This document shows, piece by piece, positions 43,249 to 54,966 of a stretch of DNA of 64,000 nt (positions are counted from its first letter, which is position 1; every line of letters begins with the position of its first letter). The notes beneath the pieces are model-generated. The model was not told the origin of the DNA. It did no database searches and worked only from the letters and a program-made list of their open reading frames with translations. Both the position numbers and the translations under genes were made by a program. This stretch comes from Heterohyrax brucei. Lineage: Eukaryota > Chordata > Mammalia > Hyracoidea > Procaviidae. The stretch is taken from positions 21,363,431 to 21,427,430 of the forward strand of contig CM053146.1 of assembly GCA_028571685.1 (NCBI GenBank), read 5' to 3'.

Positions 43249-45290
43249 TTTTTTTTATTATGATTGAGTGAAAATGTACATTCCCATATAAATTTACACG
43301 CCCACCTATATGCTGCTTCCACTGCTCTCCCTGCCCAGTGACAGCACGTTATTCCTCTCTGCTCCATACATGTCTCATCTTCCCAACAGTCTCCTTTCCC
43401 CTCCTCTCCACCCACACCCCTTACTCCAGCCAGAGGTCCACAGGATGATAGCCTATAGATGCATAGAACCATAAAGTGCATCCAATATGTGGTATCTCTG
43501 CATCGCCAAGTCCAATTCATTCAAGTTTGAAGAGTGGACCCTCATAATGATTTATAGGCAAGGGCAATATCAGGACCAGAGGCCATGCTACCAGGGGAAC
43601 TCTGAAGTTGCTGGACCATGAATTGTGGTCTTTTAGTGGAGATCTCTGGTGCACCCTTTTCATTCTTGTGTTGCCAGTGAGAGTCAACTTTGTGAGCTCC
43701 ATTGCGGCTGTCACAGGTGGTGGCCAGGCACCATCCAGTTCTTCCGGTCACAAGTCGGTGTAGGCACCCACACATGTGGGTCTCTCTGTCTTCTGGGTTG
43801 TCTTTCCCCCATGTCATTTTGGTCCTCAGAGAGCATCCGTTTCTGCTGAGTTGGGACCATTTGCTGTGCCCTCGGATGGCAGCTAGGCAGCTTTTAAGAC
43901 CCCAGATGCCACTCACCAATGTGGGGTGCAGAGAGCCCTCTTAGCAATATGCTAGCTGTGCCAATTGGCCTCGATTTCGCCTAAGAGCATGGTCCCCTGT
44001 CCCAGGTACTCTGTCCTTGCATTACTGGGTTAAGATGGAAGGAGTATTCCAGTTATGTTGAAGTCTACTTAATGTTGTTCTTGTTTCTAATGTGTGCTAT
44101 CACCAATTTCACCCAACCAAGTTTCTAGCAACTATGTAATCTAAACCCTCCCCCTTCCCTCCTCCTCCCCCCTCCCTCCCCCCATGAAGCCATCAAAGAG
44201 TCTTTTCTTCTATGCATAAGTCTGTTTTTGAGTTTTTATTGTAGGAGTCTCATGCAATATTTGTCTTTGTGTCTCTGACTACTTTCACTCAACATAATGT
44301 CTTCCAGTTGAAACCAAGTTAGGAGATGTTTCCTGGAATCATCATTGTTCTTTATCATTGCATAGTGCTCCATTGAGTATATATACCATAGTTTACTTAT
44401 CCATTCCTGTGTTGTTGGGCATCTGGGTTGATTCCATATTTTTGCTATTGAGGACTGTGCTGCGATAAACATTCTTGTACATGTATCCGTTGGTGTGAAT
44501 GGCCTTGATTCTGTAGGATATATTCCAAGTAGTGGAATTACTGGGTCAAATGGTATATCTATATCCATTTTTTTTAAGGAAGCATCAGATTGCTTTCCAA
44601 AGAGGCTGGACCATTTTGCAGTCCCATCAACAGTGTAGGAGAGTTCCACTTTCTCCACAGCCTCACTAGCATTTATTGTTTTGTGTTTTTCAGATCATGG
44701 CTAAACTTGTTGGGGTGAGATGGTATCTCATTGTCATTTTCATTTGAACTTCTTTAATAACTAAAGATCCTGAACATGTCCTCATGTGTTTTTTGGCTGC
44801 CTGGATCTCCTCTTTAGAGAAATGTCTGTCCATCTCCTTTGCCCATCGCTTAATTGGATGATTTATCTTCTTCTTACTTATATTTTGTAGTACCTTGTAG
44901 AGTATGGAGATCAGGCACTGATCTGATACAGAGTTGCCAAATATTTTTTCCCATTCTGTAGGTGGTCCTTTAACTCTTGTGATAAAGTCTGTGGATGAGC
45001 AAGTGTTTGATTCTTAGTAGTTCCCATTTATCTATTTTCTCTTCTGTTGATTGTGGTTTGACAGATTTTGAAGTCTGTCTACATTGTGTGTTAAAACTTC
45101 CATTGTTGCTCCTACTTTGTCTTGGATGAGCTTTATCGTTTTAGATTTGATATTTAGGTCTTTTATCTAGTTTGAGCTGGTTTTTGTATAAGGTGTAAGA
45201 TATGGATCTTGTTTCAATTTATTGCAGATGGATATCCAATTCTGCCAGCACCATTTGCTGAAGAGATTGTTTTTGCCCCAGTTTAATGTC
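43249..45290 (-). mobile_element. L1 LINE, 5'-truncated, elephant-type
   Basis: Minus-strand L1 starting with poly(T) at 43249, followed by the whole long 3' UTR (43257-44250) and the C-terminal third of ORF2 (44250 to about 45290), then lost. The 3' UTR shows the pyrimidine-rich tract at 44148-44186 (complement G-rich, quadruplex-prone). I could not find the target-site duplication. The 5' break is near 45285. The stretch 45300-45690 is unassigned. Confidence 0.85.
44236..44658 (-). pseudogene. L1 ORF2 C-terminal open stretch, stop lost
   Basis: The minus-strand open reading of 140 residues is among the best-kept L1 ORF2 endings in the window. It contains [18 protein letters not shown], a QPRCPTT block and the end MLSESSQ. 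In the related copies at 49137 and 59497 the next codon is a stop. Here it is an arginine codon (about 44272-44274), so the frame runs 12 residues further. The upstream ORF2 portion is out of frame or absent, so no functional protein is expected. Confidence 0.8.
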
Positions 45291-45689
45291 TTAGGAAAAT
45301 ACTATCTTCTATTTTAAAGACTTTTTCCCCTGTCTGTGTCTCTCTCAAGGTCTCTTGGGTCCTTGTGCTTAGCAGCTATTAATGCATGGTGCTATTAATG
45401 CACCATGAATTACCATCTGATAGTAACCTTTGGAAGTGCCCTTTATGGGGCTTTGAAAAGTTATAAACACAGACCTGTATTAAGAAGCAAGGAACTCCCA
45501 GGGAGGTTTCCAGTCTCAAGGAATTGCTGATATTTGGGCAGTAACTCTAAGACCTGAGTAACCTGGTAACTATACTACTTATAGCAATTAACATTGAAGA
45601 AACCAATTTTATTTTTAAGGGCTACAATATACTCTTACTGGGCATAAAATTTTACAAACTATAATTGCCAAGGCAATCCTGTAATACAC

Positions 45690-46618
45690 ATATTAAAGAC
45701 ACAAGATGACACAGTAGGAAGCTGTAGGGTAGTTTCTCCACCAAAGCAACTACCAAGATGGAAAGAATGACTGGAATGAACTATTACAGAACTCCAGAAA
45801 CTGATCGGACACTTACAACAACCAGAGTAAAGCTTGATGGAGGGAGAGTCTGCTAACTTTTCATGTGAGGGTAGTACGCACAAAGCAGCTATCATCCTCA
45901 TTCCTCAGCTTTGCTGTGGCTGTGGGGAAAGCAGCTCACATTTCTGAGGCAGCTGGCTAATGACAAGGTAAGAAAGCAATGGGGACCTTGTCCTCTGAAA
46001 ATTTTTGTTGGCTGGTGGTACCCTCAGGGACTGGCACAGATGCTTGTACTGGTTTCATTTCTCTTGGCTGCAGCGGCTCCCCCCAGCAGCATCTACTGGA
46101 AGATTTAAAGGGTCTAAGTCTCTTTTTATTTCCCTTTTAAATCCAGACATTTCAGGAAATCTTTACTAGGTTACCAGCTAAATGTACAGACAATAGAAAG
46201 AAACTTCACTGATCCCACATAACAAGGAATATAGACTTGGCAAAAACAGGTTGGAAAAGTCACAGATGGTTCCAGCCCTCAACAAGCTAAAATCAGCAAT
46301 CCTGGAGGAATGGAAGAATCAGATTTTCAGAGTTACAACACTATAATGCTCAGAAGGTCCTATTCTCAATGGAAAATTATAAAACATAAAGAGGAATTGG
46401 AAAACATGGCTATTTACAGAAAAAATAATTTGACAGAAACTATGTCTGACAAAGTGCAGATACTGAAATTACTACTCTAAAACACTGTTACATCAACTAT
46501 GCTGAATATGCTCAGTGAGCTAAAGGAAACTATGGACAAAGAACAAAAGGAAACCAGGAAAACAATATATGAACAATAAAACTCTTAGTAAATAGGCATT
46601 ATTACAATAAATCAAAGG
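45690..46618 (+). mobile_element. Old L1M-type LINE, 5' UTR/ORF1 region
   Basis: Plus strand. From about 45705 (CACAGTAGGAAGCTG, TTTCTCCACCAAAG) to 46618, it includes GGAGGAATGGAAGAATCAG, TTCAGAGTTACAACACTATAATGC and CTAAAGGAAACTATGGACAAAG blocks, characteristic of the 5' portion of old mammalian L1. It is cut at 46619 by the 5' end of a younger L1. Continuation is presumed at 49480. Confidence 0.55.
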
Positions 46619-47301
46619 AGGTGGGGCTAAGATGGCAGAGTAGCTGCATGTATCCTATGAGCCCTCTAACAACAAAGAAACAGAAAAACAACTGAGTGTA
46701 CTATACAGGCCATTCTAGAAGCCCTGAGGTATTGGAGGGAAATGGAGAGACTGCACTGGGTGTCAGAAAGAGGAGAACAGGTCCAGAATTAAATCCACAC
46801 CCTGCAGAGGGCCCTAGTACTGCCAACTGACTGCAGATGCAGCACAGTGGCAAGGCAGTGATCAGACCATTGGCACACTGAGCAGTGTGTTCATCTCAGT
46901 GAGGAAGCTATAAGCTTTACATGGCTGCATCTACAGAACTAGAGGACTTTCACTTGAGCTAAGTGCTTATGAATTTAAATCTTATGTATTTAAATCTTTC
47001 CTATAGGTTGATCTTCTCTCCCTTTCTCCAGGACCCCCTCCCCCCTGTTCTGCTTTGCAATGAGTGCTAAATTCTGACACACTACCTGGGCCAAAAGTGG
47101 GATACCTCATGCACACATCTTGAGCTATTCTCCAAAAACTGGAGAGGAAAACAAAGGGGGGGGGGAGGGGAGATCTGCAGGTCTCCTGAGCTGAGAACTC
47201 TCAGCATGCTAACAGCTCTAATTATCCAGTGAGAGCACACTGGAATTTTTAAGACTCTAATAATCAAACGATCTCAAACAACCAGACTAAACAATAAAAG
47301 A

Positions 47302-47346
47302 TGTGTGGATGTGTGTGCGTGAGAGAGAGAGAGAGAGAGAGTGTGT
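47302..47346. repeat. GT/GA microsatellite
   Basis: GTGTGGATGTGTGTGCGTGA is followed by about ten perfect GA units (47321-47341) and GTGTGTAC. It lies inside the 5' portion of the deleted L1. Confidence 0.85.
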
Positions 47347-47479
47347 ACACAAACAAAGAAATTACAACAACTTTCTGATGGCTCAGAGACAAGAATTGAT
47401 TTCACATCATTTAAAGAAGCTGATCGTCATGGCTTCAGACAACTCCCAAAACAAAGAATAAAAAAAATTATTTATATAG

Positions 47480-49139
47480 AGAATCCAAAGATATCTATAA
47501 GTAAACTATTAGAGCTAATAGAAGAATTCAGCAAAGTATCGGTATACAAGATAAACATAACTAAATCAACAGGATTCCTTTATACCAGCAGTGAAATTAT
47601 TAAAAGAAGAAATCACCAAATCAATTCCATTTACTATAGCCCCCAAGAAGATAAAATACCTAGAAATAAATCTAACTAGAGAAATAAGAGATCTTCACAG
47701 AAAAAACTACTAGACTTTGCTACAAGAAACTAGGAGAGACTTACATAAGTGGAGTAATCTGCCCTGCTCATGGATAGGAAGACTCAATATTGTGAAAATG
47801 TCTATTTTGCTCAAAGCAATCTACTTATATAATGCAATCCCAATACAAATTCCACCAACATTTTTTAATGAGATGGAGAAACAAATTGTCAGCTTTATCT
47901 GGAAAGGGAAGAAGCCCCGAATAAGTAAAGGACTACTGAAAAAGAAGAACATACTGGGAGGCCTCTCACTACCTGACTTTAAAACCTATTACACTACCAC
48001 AGTAGTCAAAACAGCCTGGTATTTTGGTACAAAAGGAGACATACAGACCAATGGAACAAAGTAGAGACCCCAGAGATGCCACCATCCTCCTATGAACAGC
48101 TGATATTTGACAAAGGTCCTAAGATTCTGAACTAGGGTAAGAACAATCCTTTTAACAAATGGTGCTGGCATAATAGGATATATTTGGCTTGGCTGCAAAA
48201 AACTGAAACAAGACCCATATCTCACACTTTATACAAAAACCAACTCAAACTGGATAAAAGACCTAAATATAAAAGCTAAAACAATAAAGCTCATCCAAGA
48301 TAAAATAGGGTCAACAATGGACGTTTTAATATGCAAGATAGACAGACTTCAAAATCTGACAAACCACAATCAACAGAAACTAGATAAATGGGAATTAATA
48401 AGAATCAAACACTTCTGCTCATCCAAAGACTTCATCAAAAGAATTAAAAGACCACCTACAGAATGGGAAAAAACATTTGGCAACTCTATGTCAGACCGAT
48501 GCCTGATCTCCATAATCTATGAGGTTCTACAAAATATCAGTAGGAAAACAACAAACCATCCAATTAAGAGATGAGCAAAGGAGATGGACAGACACTTCTC
48601 TAAAGAGGAGATCCATGCAGCCAAAAAACACATGCAGACATGCTCACAATCATTATTAAAGAAATTCAAATCAAAACGACAATGAGACACCATCTCACCC
48701 CAACAAGATTGGCCATGATCCAAAAAACACAAAACAATAAATGCTGGAGAGGCTGTGAAGAGATTGGAACTCTCCTACACTGTTGGTGGGATTGCAGAAC
48801 GGTGCAACCTCTTGGAAAGCGATGTGGTATTACCTTAAAATAATGGATATAGATACACCATTTGACCCAGTAATTCCTCTGCTCGGAATGTATCCTACAG
48901 AATCAAGGTCATTCACACCAATTGATACATGCACACGAATGTTCACTGCAGCACAGTCCATGACAGCAAAAAGTTGGAATCAACCCAGATGCCCAACAAC
49001 AGAAGAATGGATGGGTAACCTCTGGTATATGTACTCAGTGGAGTACTACACATTGATAAAGAACAATGACGATAGCAGCAAACATCTCTCAATTTGGTCT
49101 CAATTGGAGGACATTATGTTGAGTGAAACTAGTCAGTGA
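47480..49139 (+). pseudogene. L1 ORF2 remnant (RT end to C terminus)
   Basis: Plus-strand pieces in changing frames. 47717-48064 includes [20 protein letters not shown] and [15 protein letters not shown] (region after RT). 48640-48843 has the cysteine motif C-x3-C-x7-H-x4-C (CWRGC ... HCWWDC), which in L1 is needed for retrotransposition. 48783-49139 ends MLSETSQ with a stop. The RT catalytic half is missing because of the internal deletion, so it is non-functional. Confidence 0.85.
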
Positions 49140-49240
49140 TAGGAGAACAATTATTATATGAGACCCCTACAATAAAAACTTAAAAGCATACTCATACATA
49201 ATAGAAAAGACTCTTTGATGGCTACAAGGGTGGAGAAGGT

Positions 49241-49281
49241 GGGGAAAGTGGGGGGGGGTGGGAGGGTGGGAGGGTGAGGGG
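49241..49281 (+). other. G-rich, quadruplex-prone tract in L1 3' UTR
   Basis: Contains GGGGAAAGTGGGGGGGGG followed by TGGGAGGGTGGGAGGGTGAG, that is, at least five runs of three or more G with one- to four-base loops. This fits a canonical G-quadruplex motif. G-rich polypurine tracts are a conserved feature of mammalian L1 3' UTRs. Confidence 0.8.
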
Positions 49282-50036
49282 CAAGGGTTTAGATTATATA
49301 GCTGTTAGAAATTTGGTTGGGTGAAATTAGTGACAATAAATATTAGTAAGAAGATCAATATTAATGAGACTTCAACATAACTTGTGTACTCCTTCTATCT
49401 TAACCCAATACTGTGAGCACAGAGTATGTACACTTTCATTTTTTATTTAATTAAAAAAAAAATCCAGATGAAGAAGCCTTGCTGTAGCTGTTGGAGGTAG
49501 AATTCAAAAGAGTAATATATACAGCTCTTCGAGACATCAGGAAAGAGATTAGACAAAGCAAAGCAGAGCATAATGAAAAATTAAACAGACTGCAAGAAAT
49601 ACTCAATGATCCAAAATACAGCAGATTAACAATAAATACAGAGAATTAGAAAATTCACTAGAAAGTGAAAGGAGTAAGATTGAGGCAATGGAATGCAGAA
49701 TTTATGAGACCAAAGACAAAGCATGTGACACAAGCATATTTGAAGAAAAATCAAATAAAGTAATTAAAAAATATGAAGAATCATTAAGAAGTATGTGGGA
49801 CTCCATCAAGAAGAATAACTTATGAATGATTGGGGTACCATAACAGGAGGAATAACAGCAAATACAGAGAGAATTGTTGAAGATATGTTGACAGAAAGCT
49901 TCCCTGATATCATGGAAGGCGAGAAGATATCTATCCAAGATGCTCATCAAACTCCACACAGGTAGATCCCAAAAGAAAGACACCCAGACATACTGTAATT
50001 AAACTTAAAACTGAAGATAAGAAGATATTTTTCAAG

Positions 50037-50444
50037 GTGGCTAGGCTTAAACAAAAAATAACCTACAAGGGAAAATCAGTAAGACTAATTTCAGATTACT
50101 CAGTAGAAACCATGTTGGCAAGAAGACAATGGGATGACATATACAAAACCTTGAAGGAAAAGAAACCTGCCGCTCAGGAATTATATGTCCTGCAGGATTG
50201 TCTCTCAAATATGACGATGAAATTACAACATTTCCAGATAAACAGAAGTTTAGAGAATCTGCAAAAATCTAAAATTGCAAGAAATACTGAAGGAAGTTCT
50301 TCAATTAGAAAACCAGTAACATCAGATACATACTCAAGTATACAATTTAGAGCAGAGCATACCGATATGGACACAGGGAAATCACAACACTTTAGTCGTA
50401 AAACACTAAAAAATAGGGAAACACAGATCTCAGTATGTAAATAA
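50037..50444 (+). pseudogene. L1 ORF1 C-terminal remnant
   Basis: The 135-residue open frame contains ETMLARRQWDDIYKTLKEKK, which resembles the conserved C-terminal part of old L1 ORF1 (ETMEARRQWDDIF-type). It lies in proper order between ORF1 N-terminal traces and the ORF2 endonuclease start. The second half (after about residue 75) drifts from the family and may be out of frame with ORF1. Confidence 0.6.
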
Positions 50445-50610
50445 TGATGACATTATGCCAAAAAGAGAGATTAATTAACGTAGTCATAGATCTTTCAAAT
50501 GGAAGCAAACTCAAGATAATACAAAAAAAATTAAAGACTGGTTTAAATTTAGAACATTAGGGGTAAATATTAAGGTAACTGTAAAGGAAATTAATCCTAC
50601 ACATCAAAAG

Positions 50611-50813
50611 GAAACCCTGGTGGCATAGTGGTTAAGTGCTACAGTTGCTAACCAAAAGGTCGGCAGTTCAAATCTGCTAGCCACTCCTAGGAAACTCTAT
50701 CAGGCAGTTCAAATCTGCCAGCCACTCCTAGGAAACTCTATCAGGCAGTTCTGCTCTGTCTACTGTGTCACTATGAGTCAGAATCAACATGGTGGCAATG
50801 GGTTTGGTTTTCT
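50611..50813 (+). repeat. AfroSINE (short type) with internal 41-bp tandem duplication
   Basis: GGAAACCCTGGTGGCATAGT, GTTGCTAACCAAAAGGTCGG, CAGTTCAAATCTGCTAGCC and the 3' part GTCACTATGAGTCAGAATCA, ending ATGGGTTTGGTTTTC. A 41-bp unit starting GGCAGTTCAAATCTGC lies at 50662-50702 and again at 50703-50743 with one mismatch, and GGCAGTTC follows again at 50744. Its length of about 200 bp is due to this duplication, not to the long-type middle segment. Confidence 0.9.
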
Positions 50814-52499
50814 TTAGTTTTACACATCAAAATATAAAACAAAATCAAGATGTCTCAGTAAATACAAAACCAACCACAATGAAAAAGATGCAAGGTAGAC
50901 TCATAAAGAAAAACAACTCAGCATAGAAAATTAAGTGGCACAAAGAAACTGTCTACAACACACAAAAAAGACACCAAAATGACTGCACCAAACTCGTATC
51001 TATTGATAATTACAGTGAATGTAAATGAGTTAAATGCACCAATAAAGAGACAGAGTAGCAGAATAGACTAACATAATAAACAAAACCCAACATGATCCAC
51101 CTATATGCCGCCTGCATACTTAAAGATACAAACTGAAACTCAAAGGATGCAAAACTATATACCAAGCTAAGAACTTTCTAAAAAGAGCAGAAGAGGCAAT
51201 GTTAGTTTCAATAAAAGACTTCAAAGTAAAATACACTACAGTGCGCAAGGAAGGCTGCTCTATGTGGCTTAAAGGATCAATACCTCATGAAAACGTAACC
51301 AATAAATATTTCCCAACCAAAGACAGAGCTTCTAAACACTTCAAACAAACTCCTAGCAGTACTGAAAAGTGAGATGGACAGCTCCACAATAATAGTGGGA
51401 GACTTCAACACATCACTTTTAGTGATAAACAGATCATCCAGAAAGAAACTCAATAAAGACACAGAAGATGTAAATGCCACAATTAGCAAACTGTACCTGA
51501 CAGACACACACATAACACTCCTCCCAACAACAGAATAGTATACCTTCTCTTCCAGTGCACCTGGAACACTTCCCAGTATATACCACATATTAGCCCCTAA
51601 ACAAGTTTTGGCAAGATCCAAAGCACTTATATATTGCAAAGCATTTTTTCAGTGCATCAAAATCAAAATCAACAGCAGAAGAGGCAAGGATAAAAAAAAT
51701 CAAACATAAGGAAACTGAACACTTGCTCAAAAACATCTGTGTTCTAAAAGAAATCAGGAATGGAATAAAGAAATTCATAGATTCAAATGAGAATGAAAAC
51801 ATCCTACCAGAACCTATGGGACACAGAAAAATCAGCAATCAGACACCAATTTATCTCAATAAATGTTCACATACAAAAAGAAGGACCCAAATCAAAGAGT
51901 TAACCCTAAGACTGCAACAAGTAGAAAGAGCACAAAAGAAGCCCTCAGACACCAGAAGAAAACAAATAATGTAAATTACAGCAGAGCTAAAATAGAAAAT
52001 GGTTTTATGGAAAGAACAACAAAATCGATAAACCATTGGCCAAACTGACAAAAGAAAAACAGGAGAGTAAGCAAGTAACTCAAATACAAAATGACATAGA
52101 CGATATTACAACAGATCCAACTGAAATGAAAAAATTGTAACACAATACTATAAAAATATTCTATTAAATATGAACACCTAGAGGAAATGGACAGATTTCT
52201 AGAAACACACAACCTACCCAAAGTAGCAGAAGTAGAACTTAATAAAATCATCACAAAAGATTAAAAATAATTAAAAAAAACTGCTAACCAAAAAAGTCCT
52301 GTCCCAGATGGCTTCACTGGAAATTCTACCAAACTTTTAGAGAAGAGTTAACACCACTATTACTAAAGATATTTCACAGCATAGAGAAAGAGAGCATACT
52401 CTCAAATTCATTCTGCAAAACCAACATAACCCTGATACCGAAACCAGGTAAAGACAGAACAAAAAAGGAAAGTTAAGAGACAAGTATCTCTCATGAACT

Positions 52500-54075
52500 T
52501 AGATGCAAAAATCCTCATCAAAATTCTAGCCTATAGAATTTAACAACATATCAAAAAAATAAGTAACCATGATCCAGTAGGATTCATACCAGGGATGCAG
52601 GGATGGTTCATAAGTAGAAAAACAATATAGTCAATCAATAAATTAAACAAAAGACAAGCATCACTTCATTTTATCAATTGATGCACAAACCACATTTGAC
52701 AAAGTTCAACACTTGTTCATGTTAAAAACTCTTATTAAAACAGGAAGAGAAGGGAAATTACTCAACATAATAAAGGGTGTCTGCGCAAAGCCAACAGTCA
52801 ACAAACATCATTTTAAATGGAGAGTCTGAGAACACTTCCCTTGAGAATAGGAACCAGACAAGGATGCCCATTGTCACCACTTTTATTCAACACAGTCCTT
52901 GAGGTTCTATTGCCAATCAGGCAATATAAAGAAATAAAGGTACTTCAAATTGATGAAAAAGGAATAAAAGTATCACTATTTGCAGATGACAGAATCTCAC
53001 AACAGAAAATCCTAAAGAATCTACATAGACACACAAAATACTGGAACTAATTAGAAGAATTTAGCAAAATATCAGGATATAAGATAAACATACATAAATC
53101 AGCTGGATTCCTTTACACCAAGAGGAAATTACCAAATCAATAGCATTTACAATAGTCTCCAAGAAGATAAAATACTTAAGAATAAATGTAACTAGAAATG
53201 TAAAAGATCCATACAAAGAAAATTACAAGACTCTACTGCAAGAAATCAATAGAGACCTACATAAAGAGAGGTCATGGATAGGAAGACTTAAGAAAATGTC
53301 TATTCTACCCAAAGTGATCTACAGATATAATGGAATCCTAATACAAAGTCCAATTACATTTTTTAAGAAGATGGAGAAACACATCACCAACTTCATATGG
53401 AAAGGAAAGAAGCCTCAGATACATAAAGCATTACAGAAGAACATCAAAGTGGGAGGCCTTACATTACCTGACTCTATAACCTATTACACTATCACAGTAG
53501 TGAAAACAGTATGGCAAAGAGATAAAAAAAGATACATAGATAAAAGGGATAGCATAGAGAATCCAGATATAATATCATGCACCTATGAGCAGCTGATATT
53601 TGAAAAGGCACCAAGTCCATGATCTGGGGAAAAAAGTCTCTTCACCAAATAGTGTTGGCAAAACTGGACATCCATCTGCAAAAAATGAATCAAGAGCCCT
53701 ATCTCATACCATACACAAAAAGTAATTCAAAATGAGTCAAAGACCTAAATATAAAATCTAGAACAATAAAGATCATGGAAGAAAAAATACAGGCAATGCT
53801 GGGAGCCATAATTCATGGCATAAACAGCCCACCAAATATTAATAACAATGTACAAACACTATAAAATTACTAAATGGGAACCCCTAAAAAGCAAACACTT
53901 GTGCTCATCCAAAGACTTCACCAAAAGAGTAAAAAGACTACCTAGAGACTGGGAAAATGTTTCTGGCAATCAGGAATCTGATCAGCGTCTAATTTCCATA
54001 ATCTATAAGGTACTGCAAAATATCAATGAGAAAAAGACAAATAACCCAATTAAAGAATCGGCAAAGGTTATGTAA
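52500..54075 (+). pseudogene. L1 ORF2 reverse-transcriptase and downstream remnant
   Basis: Plus-strand traces: the 52817-53050 piece carries GTRQGCPLSPLLFNTVLEVL and then LFADDRISQQ, the F/YADD catalytic box of L1 RT with the aspartate pair kept. 53296-53622 has MSILPKVIYRYN and [14 protein letters not shown], and 53848-54075 has SKDFTKRVKRLPRDWE. These three lie in different frames, so frameshifts inactivate the gene, although the catalytic box itself survives. Confidence 0.85.
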
Positions 54076-54459
54076 AGGTATTTCACCAAAGAAGACACGC
54101 AGGAAACTAACAGATACACAAGGAAATGTTCATGATTGTTAGCCATTAGAGAAATCCAAATCAAAACTACAGTGTGCTACAGTCTCACCCCAGCAAAGCT
54201 GGCGTTAGTCCAAATCACATAAGAAATATTGGAGAGGTTATGTAGAGACTGAAACTCTTCTATACCACTGGTGAGAATGTAAAATGGTACAACCACTTTG
54301 GAAATCCATTTGATGCTTTCTTAAAAAGCTAGAAATAGAAATATCCTATGTTCCAGTAATCCCACTGCTTGGAATATATCCTAGAGAAATGTTGTCACAT
54401 GAATACATACATGTACACCAATGTTTACTGCAGCACTCTTCAAAATAGTAAAAAGACAG

Positions 54460-54966
54460 TGTAGTGGTCAGGATTACATGAACGTGGCTACTCCATGTTT
54501 GGCTGCTGTATCAAGTGGCCTGTGGTGACTTCCCACCCCTCAGATCTCATCTCTCCGCCTTCCACCACCTATGGCTGGTCTGGTTATGTAGACCGCAGCT
54601 CCTGGTCTTCTGGTGTCTGGTTCCTGGACCTGAGCTAGCATCTGTTGGAGTCTTCAACCCTTATAGCAGCCAGTGTTTGAGAGTCCTGATCCCTGACCTG
54701 CTGATCCTGATTTGCCAACCTCTGAAGCTCCGTCTTCCTGCCAGCTTGGGATCTGGTGACCTACACAACTGGTGATCTAGCACTCTGGTCTCTGACCTGC
54801 TGACCTTGGGTACACCAGCTCCTGTGGCCACGTGGGTCCATCAGCTTGTGCCAGCACTTGGAATGTTCAGCTTCTGAATTGTGTGAGCTGTTTCCTTTAT
54901 ATATAAATCTTTCCTTGTACACGTACATATTACTAATTTTGCTTCCCTAGAAAACCCAGCCTACCA
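54460..54966 (+). mobile_element. 5' LTR, second MaLR-like family
   Basis: TGTAGTGGTCAGGATTACATG to about AAACCCAGCCTACCA. It matches in order the solo LTR at 13766-14290 read on the opposite strand (GGATTA, GGCTACTCCAT, TTGGCTGCT, GAGCTGTTTCC, AAATCTTTCCTTGTAC, AGAAAACCCAGCCTA). The 3' terminus is worn; the relative ends CCTAAGACA. Confidence 0.8.

Larger units (their letters stand above)
46619..49470 (+). mobile_element. L1 LINE with 5' end and 3' end but large internal deletion
   Basis: The 5' start GGAGGTGGGGCTAAGATGGC lies at 46619-46638, and the 5' UTR runs to about 47450, with a polypurine run at 47152-47170 and a GA microsatellite at 47321-47341. Near 47460 the sequence jumps to the middle of ORF2 (GAGAATCCAAAGATATCTA), omitting ORF1, the endonuclease and much of RT. 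ORF2 then continues to its stop at 49137-49139, followed by a short 3' UTR and an A-rich tail ending about 49470. About 2.85 kb remain of an element normally 6-7 kb. Confidence 0.8.
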
